A DNA stretch of 64,000 bases from contig NC_052619.1 in the NCBI RefSeq assembly GCF_016545825.1, positions 26,079,803-26,143,802 of the forward strand, read 5' to 3'. The stretch is from Eucalyptus grandis (taxonomy: Eukaryota; Streptophyta; Magnoliopsida; Myrtales; Myrtaceae). Both the position numbers and the translations under genes were made by a program. Under the pieces are notes generated by a model. That model had not been told where the DNA came from and did no database searches. It was given only the letters and a program-made list of their open reading frames with translations. This document shows positions 59,746-64,000 of this stretch, piece after piece (positions within the stretch are counted from its first letter, which is position 1; every line of letters starts with the position of its first letter).

Positions 59746-60264
59746 TATGGGTTTGTTGTGGCATCCGGGAATTTCAACCCGAAATATTGATTTTGAGGGA
59801 AATGATATTTGTCTTTGAATGGCCATAGAGACAATTACATCATCGGCCACAATATTTTATCTCTTGGACCGAACCCCTTATGAATATGTTAATTGATTAT
59901 GTGAATGTTAATTGATTTCTATAAATAAAAATCAAAATCAAATGCCTTAAAGTGGTGTAGGAATTATGGGCTTATTATTGATATTTTTCTATGGGCTATT
60001 TAAATTGGACATGGGACAACTTGGCCAAAAATTTTCGGGCCCAAAGCAGGCCAAGAGGCCCAAACCGTCGGCCCATGGAGGAGAATCGGATGGAGGCCAC
60101 GCCACCTCCTCCATTTGTCCTCTTGATGCAGCCACTTGTCTCCTTGTTGAAGCCACTTGTCCTCCTCTTGGAGCCAAGTGTCCCTCCATGCAAAAAGGGA
60201 AGCATGCAAGTATATAAACAACCAAAAAGAAAGAGAGAGGGGGAGTGGCCAGTTTTGAGAGAGT

Positions 60265-60304
<40 letters not shown>

Positions 60305-61178
60305 GAGTGAGAGAGGGAAACCGAGAGAGGAAGAGGGAGGCCGTGCAAAGAAGAAGAATGAGGATTCGTCCGCCCGTTCGTCCGTCGTTCATTGCTGCTT
60401 TGTCATTGTTTGTTGCTGTTTTTGTGCTTGAATCTAAGGCAAGTAGAGTCCTAAAACCTACCCTTTGCTTGCTGTAAAGTGTGTGTAGAAGATAATAAAT
60501 CGTGGTTGTGGTAAGTGGTGCAATTTCGGAGCTTTGGGGAGAGGTTTGTTGGTCTTGCATGCTGTTTCTGGAAAATCAGCTTGACTGTTCACGAGTTTGG
60601 GGTTGCATGCGACTTTTTTTTACTTGGAATTTCACTTTTACCTCTTCATGAAAGTTGTATAGAACATCTTAAAGTATAACATAATAAAATTTGAGGAAAA
60701 ATGGATGATTTGTGAGGGGTGAAACCCTCCCTCTACGAAAATGTTAGATCTGAAGCTGTTTTGTTGACCTCTTGGTGATTTTGTGTGTTGCATGTAACTT
60801 TTTACTGAAAATTTCACTTTGACCTCTTCACAAAAGTTGTAGAGAACATCTTGAAGACTAACATACTAAATTTGAGGTAAAACGAACAAGTATAGCCTAG
60901 TGAAAAAAAATTTTTTTGAAGACGTTAGATCTGGAAATGTTGTACTGAACTCCAGTGACTTCGCAAACTATAAAGTGACTTTCCTTTGAAAATATCACCT
61001 TGATCCCTTAATAAAAGTTGTAGTAGATCTCTTGAGGCAAAAAATATCAAAAATTCAGAGGAAAATATGGAAGATAAGTAGGTGAAATCGTGATTTTTCT
61101 GAGACGGCTAAACCTGGAATGTTCGGTACTAGGAACAGGGGCTTCAACGGTCCATAATTAATTATCTAGGACGAATAT
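59746..61178 (+). other. Retroelement-like leader with TATA box
   Basis: A GC-mixed block (60030-60210), a TATATAAA box at 60211, a (GA)n tract (60267-60299) and a CT/GA-rich leader resemble the promoter end of an LTR or untranslated leader in plus orientation. Frames here on both strands come from low-complexity sequence. No terminal repeats were defined. Confidence 0.4.
60625..61045 (+). repeat. Three diverged copies of an approximately 178-bp unit
   Basis: The words TTTCACTTTTACCTCTTCAT, TTTCACTTTGACCTCTTCAC and ATCACCTTGATCCCTTAATA, each followed by AAAGTTGTA(T/G)AG-like sequence and a CTTGA(A/G)G word, recur at about 60640, 60813 and 60994. The intervening sequence is also similar (GTTAGATCTG). 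Confidence 0.7.
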
Positions 61179-63654
61179 TGTGACACCCCGAACCCTTCGC
61201 AAGTCGTCACCAGCGCCATTGTTACTCCTTAGAAGATGCGTCGTAATTCATAGACACATTTTTTTATATAAACAAAACGGTCCCAGCGCGACTCATTAGC
61301 GGAAGCAAATTTAAACGTCACCATCTCTTCCCCCTACCAACCATGATACAAATACACACCACTAATCATCATGATTTAAAAGATAAGCCATGCCACTTTT
61401 ATTTACATATTAACATGATGGGTCTTTCACGGGTCGATACAACAAAAGAAGGTCGAGATTTCCAGCCACACTCGGCCTCATCCCAAAAAGANNNNNNNNN
61501 NNNNNNNNNNNNNNNNNNNNNNNNNNNNNNNNNNNNNNNNNNNNNNNNNNNNNNNNNNNNNNNNNNNNNNNNNNNNNNNNNNNNNNNNNNNCGCCTTCCC
61601 CGCATGTTAACACAGCTCATATACACAATGCATATAATCACACCACACAACAAATGAAACGCCTCATCAACTCAATCAATCACAAGAGTCCCAATTATAA
61701 GGCCAAACTCGTTATAACACATCCCATACCGTACCACACAATTTTGTTTTATAATCAGGTGCATCTAACTCAATCAATCATGCTTCCAATTGTTAATTAT
61801 GCCCCTCTAGAGTACGGCCTACTTGAAGTTCAATGCCATTGGCATAACCAGGCATCGTCTCACCCCATTGAGCACGGCTACATCTCTCAAAGACGGCTTT
61901 CCTAAAGAGTATAAGTCCGTAATCTACTACGACCCAAATCCCATATGTGGTAACGTCCGGCGTAAACGCTGGGATGGGCTATCTAACTAACACACGACCA
62001 TTCAATCTCGACTCGTGACACCATGCATTGCACTCACTTGCCTCAAATAAAATAGTGATCATGGCCTATTTTCTTCGTGTTAAAAATATCCAAGTGAAAA
62101 TAATCGTGTTTTACACTGAATCGAACTTAAAAGTTCATAACCTTCTTTTTTAAAATCCCATTGTTTTATATAGTATATAAAACCATTTTCTTGTTAAAAC
62201 CCGACACCCGAAATTTTTGAATAAATATCGAAATTCACAAATTTTGGAATAATTGACCAAATTTCCAATCAACACTCAATTTGCACAAATTAACATCCAA
62301 TTGCATAAACCGAACACACCATTACAATCAACACGAAATTTTGATCACCGACTATCCCGGTCTAACTTTCAAAAATAATAAATAATTACATAATTATCAA
62401 AATTAATTAAATAATTCAATACTAACTCAGGCCGTAATTGCTAAATTAATCGCCTAAACGAGCTGAGAAAATTTCCGAACTGTCTAAATAAATAGCACAT
62501 CCTATCTAGGCCTTAATTAATCTAATCTAACCACCTAACATGCAATACTAAATAATTAAATCACTAATCTAATCTAACTAACCACCTAATCCTTAACTAA
62601 ATTAAACTAAACACCCATTAAGCATAATTAACCTCTTAAGCAAGTTTAGTGAGTAAACTCACTAGATTAATGAGCCGGTGAGTCCACGTAATGGCGTTGC
62701 AGTAGACGGTGACAAACCTCTTAGCGGCCGACACCCGACGAGGCCTAGAAAGGCCCAAAAATTCTAGAAGCTCTCAACTAGGGCCGAGAGTTATGTTTCT
62801 TCTGGCCTGTATGGATGGAACCAAGCTGCTTGGACGGTTAGAATGGCGAAATAGGGTAATGAGCTACTGTTGCAGGCGACGGTGGCTGCTCCAGTGGCTT
62901 GGATGGCCACAACAAGGCTCTGGTTCAGCTCAACGGTGGTCTAGGGCACAATAAGAGGCGAGACGATGTAGGATGAGCGACTACGCATGCAGGAGACGCA
63001 CGCCTTGCGATGAGCGCGCGACGGTACTAGACAACATCTTGGCTGCACCGGCAGTGGTCGACAACTAGGGGTCTCTCTGGTTTTCTCCGCAACTGGAGCT
63101 CTCAAAATGGTCACAAATGGAGAAAGGTGGCCGCCGAAGGTAGGAAGAGGCTACCGGTCAAGGAGGGGGCCACCAAAATATCCAAAATACTCAAGAACTG
63201 GCCCTACCAAGCTTGGCTCTCTTCCTCGCCCATTTGCAGCTGCCAAAGCTTTCTTGGCAAGTCTCCCAAGGGTCCAAATGTTGCACACCATGGGGGCTAC
63301 GAATTTGTGCATTGTCCACTCAAATTCGATTCAATTCCCTCCAATTCTCCTTCAATTGAACTCAATCCGATCTCCATAAATTCAACCAAGGTGTCCACAC
63401 TCCAATTCACATTTTTCCTCGCGAATAGAACCAACTTGCATCCTAAAATGCAATCAAAACGGTCCCCCTGAATTTTCCTGACAAAACGGCCCTACTTTGA
63501 ATTTTTGCCAAAAATCTCTCTGCAGAAAATCTTCGAAGGATGAGTCGACGTTCCTAAAGTAAATCATGATATGATAGAACTTCCATTCTGAAATCGGGTT
63601 CAAATTCGTGGTTAATTTTAATCCGACACGATTTTAGTGTGACCTAACCCGCCG
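61179..63654 (-). mobile_element. Truncated LTR related to the Tekay LTRs, contains assembly gap
   Basis: Begins TGTGACACCCCGAACCC like the left ends at 36754 and 47486. It follows their order: GCGGAAGCAAA, TTAGTGAGTAAACTCACT, then a GC-rich block and TTTTAGTGTGACCT near 63635. The terminal 450 bp expected at the right are missing, and RT sequence in the opposite sense abuts it. Confidence 0.65.
61492..61591. other. Assembly gap of exactly 100 N
   Basis: One hundred N characters, the usual placeholder for a gap of unknown size. True distance across it is unknown, and frames spanning it are meaningless. Confidence 0.99.
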
Positions 63655-64000
63655 TTGTATGCCAAGTTCAGCAAGCGTGAGTTTTGGTTAACTCATGTTA
63701 CTTTCTTAGGACATGTGATCTCGGAGAAGAGATCTCTATGGACCCAAGCAAGATAGAAGCAAGTGATCAAGCGGCCAAGTCCAACTATCGTGATAAAGAT
63801 CAGAAGTTTTATGGGTTTGATAGGCTATTACAAACGGTTTAGGAAGGGTTCTCATCATTAGCATCGCTTTGACAAGACTCCTGAAGAAGGATGAGAAATT
63901 TGTATGGACAGACAAGTGCAAAGATAGTTTTCAAGAGCTGAAGGAAAAGCTGACTACCGCACCTGTGCTGACGATTCCATATGATCTTGAAAGATTCGAG
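63655..64000 (+). pseudogene. Ty3/gypsy RT-RNase H junction fragment
   Basis: Plus-strand frames read LYAKFSKREFWLTHVTFLGH, then (shifted) RSFMGLIGYYKRF and [20 protein letters not shown], the thumb/connection of a gypsy RT leading into RNase H. At least two frameshifts occur. It continues beyond the window. The sense is opposite to that of the adjacent LTR, so they do not belong to one intact element. Confidence 0.8.

Noticed and set aside
59989..60560. Ser/Leu-repeat frames on the minus strand
   Set aside because: They are translations of the (GA)n tract and its purine-rich flanks.
61343..61657. Frames on both strands crossing the N gap
   Set aside because: They contain 34 unknown residues from the 100-N placeholder, so continuity is not real.

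Overview
This window is nuclear DNA from a flowering plant. The evidence is spliced TIR-NBS-LRR (TNL) immune-receptor genes with plant-type introns, Ty3/gypsy and Ty1/copia retrotransposons using plant initiator-Met or related primer sites, Tourist-like and hAT-like MITEs, a tRNA-derived SINE and long AT-rich spacers. The TNL exon layout, LRR wording and C-terminal C-JID exons remind me of Myrtaceae (Eucalyptus and relatives). That is an inference from family resemblance; a search would be needed to name the species. No intact protein-coding gene is visible, and nothing here is bacterial.

Region by region. 1-1020: nested MITEs with long inverted arms and GC-rich hairpin cores. 1360-12613: a broken TNL gene with exons for TIR, NB-ARC, linker/first LRR, a stray LRR relic, the main LRR and two successive C-JID exons. 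Its large introns hold a SINE, a MITE-like repeat and a gypsy integrase relic. 12.6-34.7 kb: mostly non-coding spacer, with a possible leader exon, a decayed TIR exon, a diverged duplication (16.1/20.1 kb), several MITEs and a compact LTR element of TRIM size (27657-29164) with PBS and purine tract. 34783-45891: a second TNL array. It has a TIR exon, an NB-ARC exon, and an exon 3 split by a 3.3-kb solo LTR, followed by two tandem partial copies (A and B) of exon 3 + intron + exon 4. Copy A carries an 801-bp MITE that copy B lacks. 45.9-59.7 kb: a degraded copia element split by a nearly complete 11.6-kb Tekay/Del-type chromovirus (47486-59084, minus strand, 3.6-kb LTRs, 5-bp target duplication). 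59.7-64 kb: more retroelement sequence with a promoter-like leader, a related antisense LTR interrupted by a 100-N assembly gap, and a sense gypsy RT fragment running off the end.

The window reads as a decaying TNL cluster eroded by nested transposons and tandem duplication. Many lesions in the TNL exons are single-base deletions, so some may be consensus errors in the assembly rather than biology. The most interesting signals are: a GC-rich hairpin cassette present in MITEs with different ends and absent from a short family member; a solo LTR flanked by about 125 bp of duplicated exon instead of a 5-bp target duplication; and CT microsatellites that begin exactly at two TNL splice donors.
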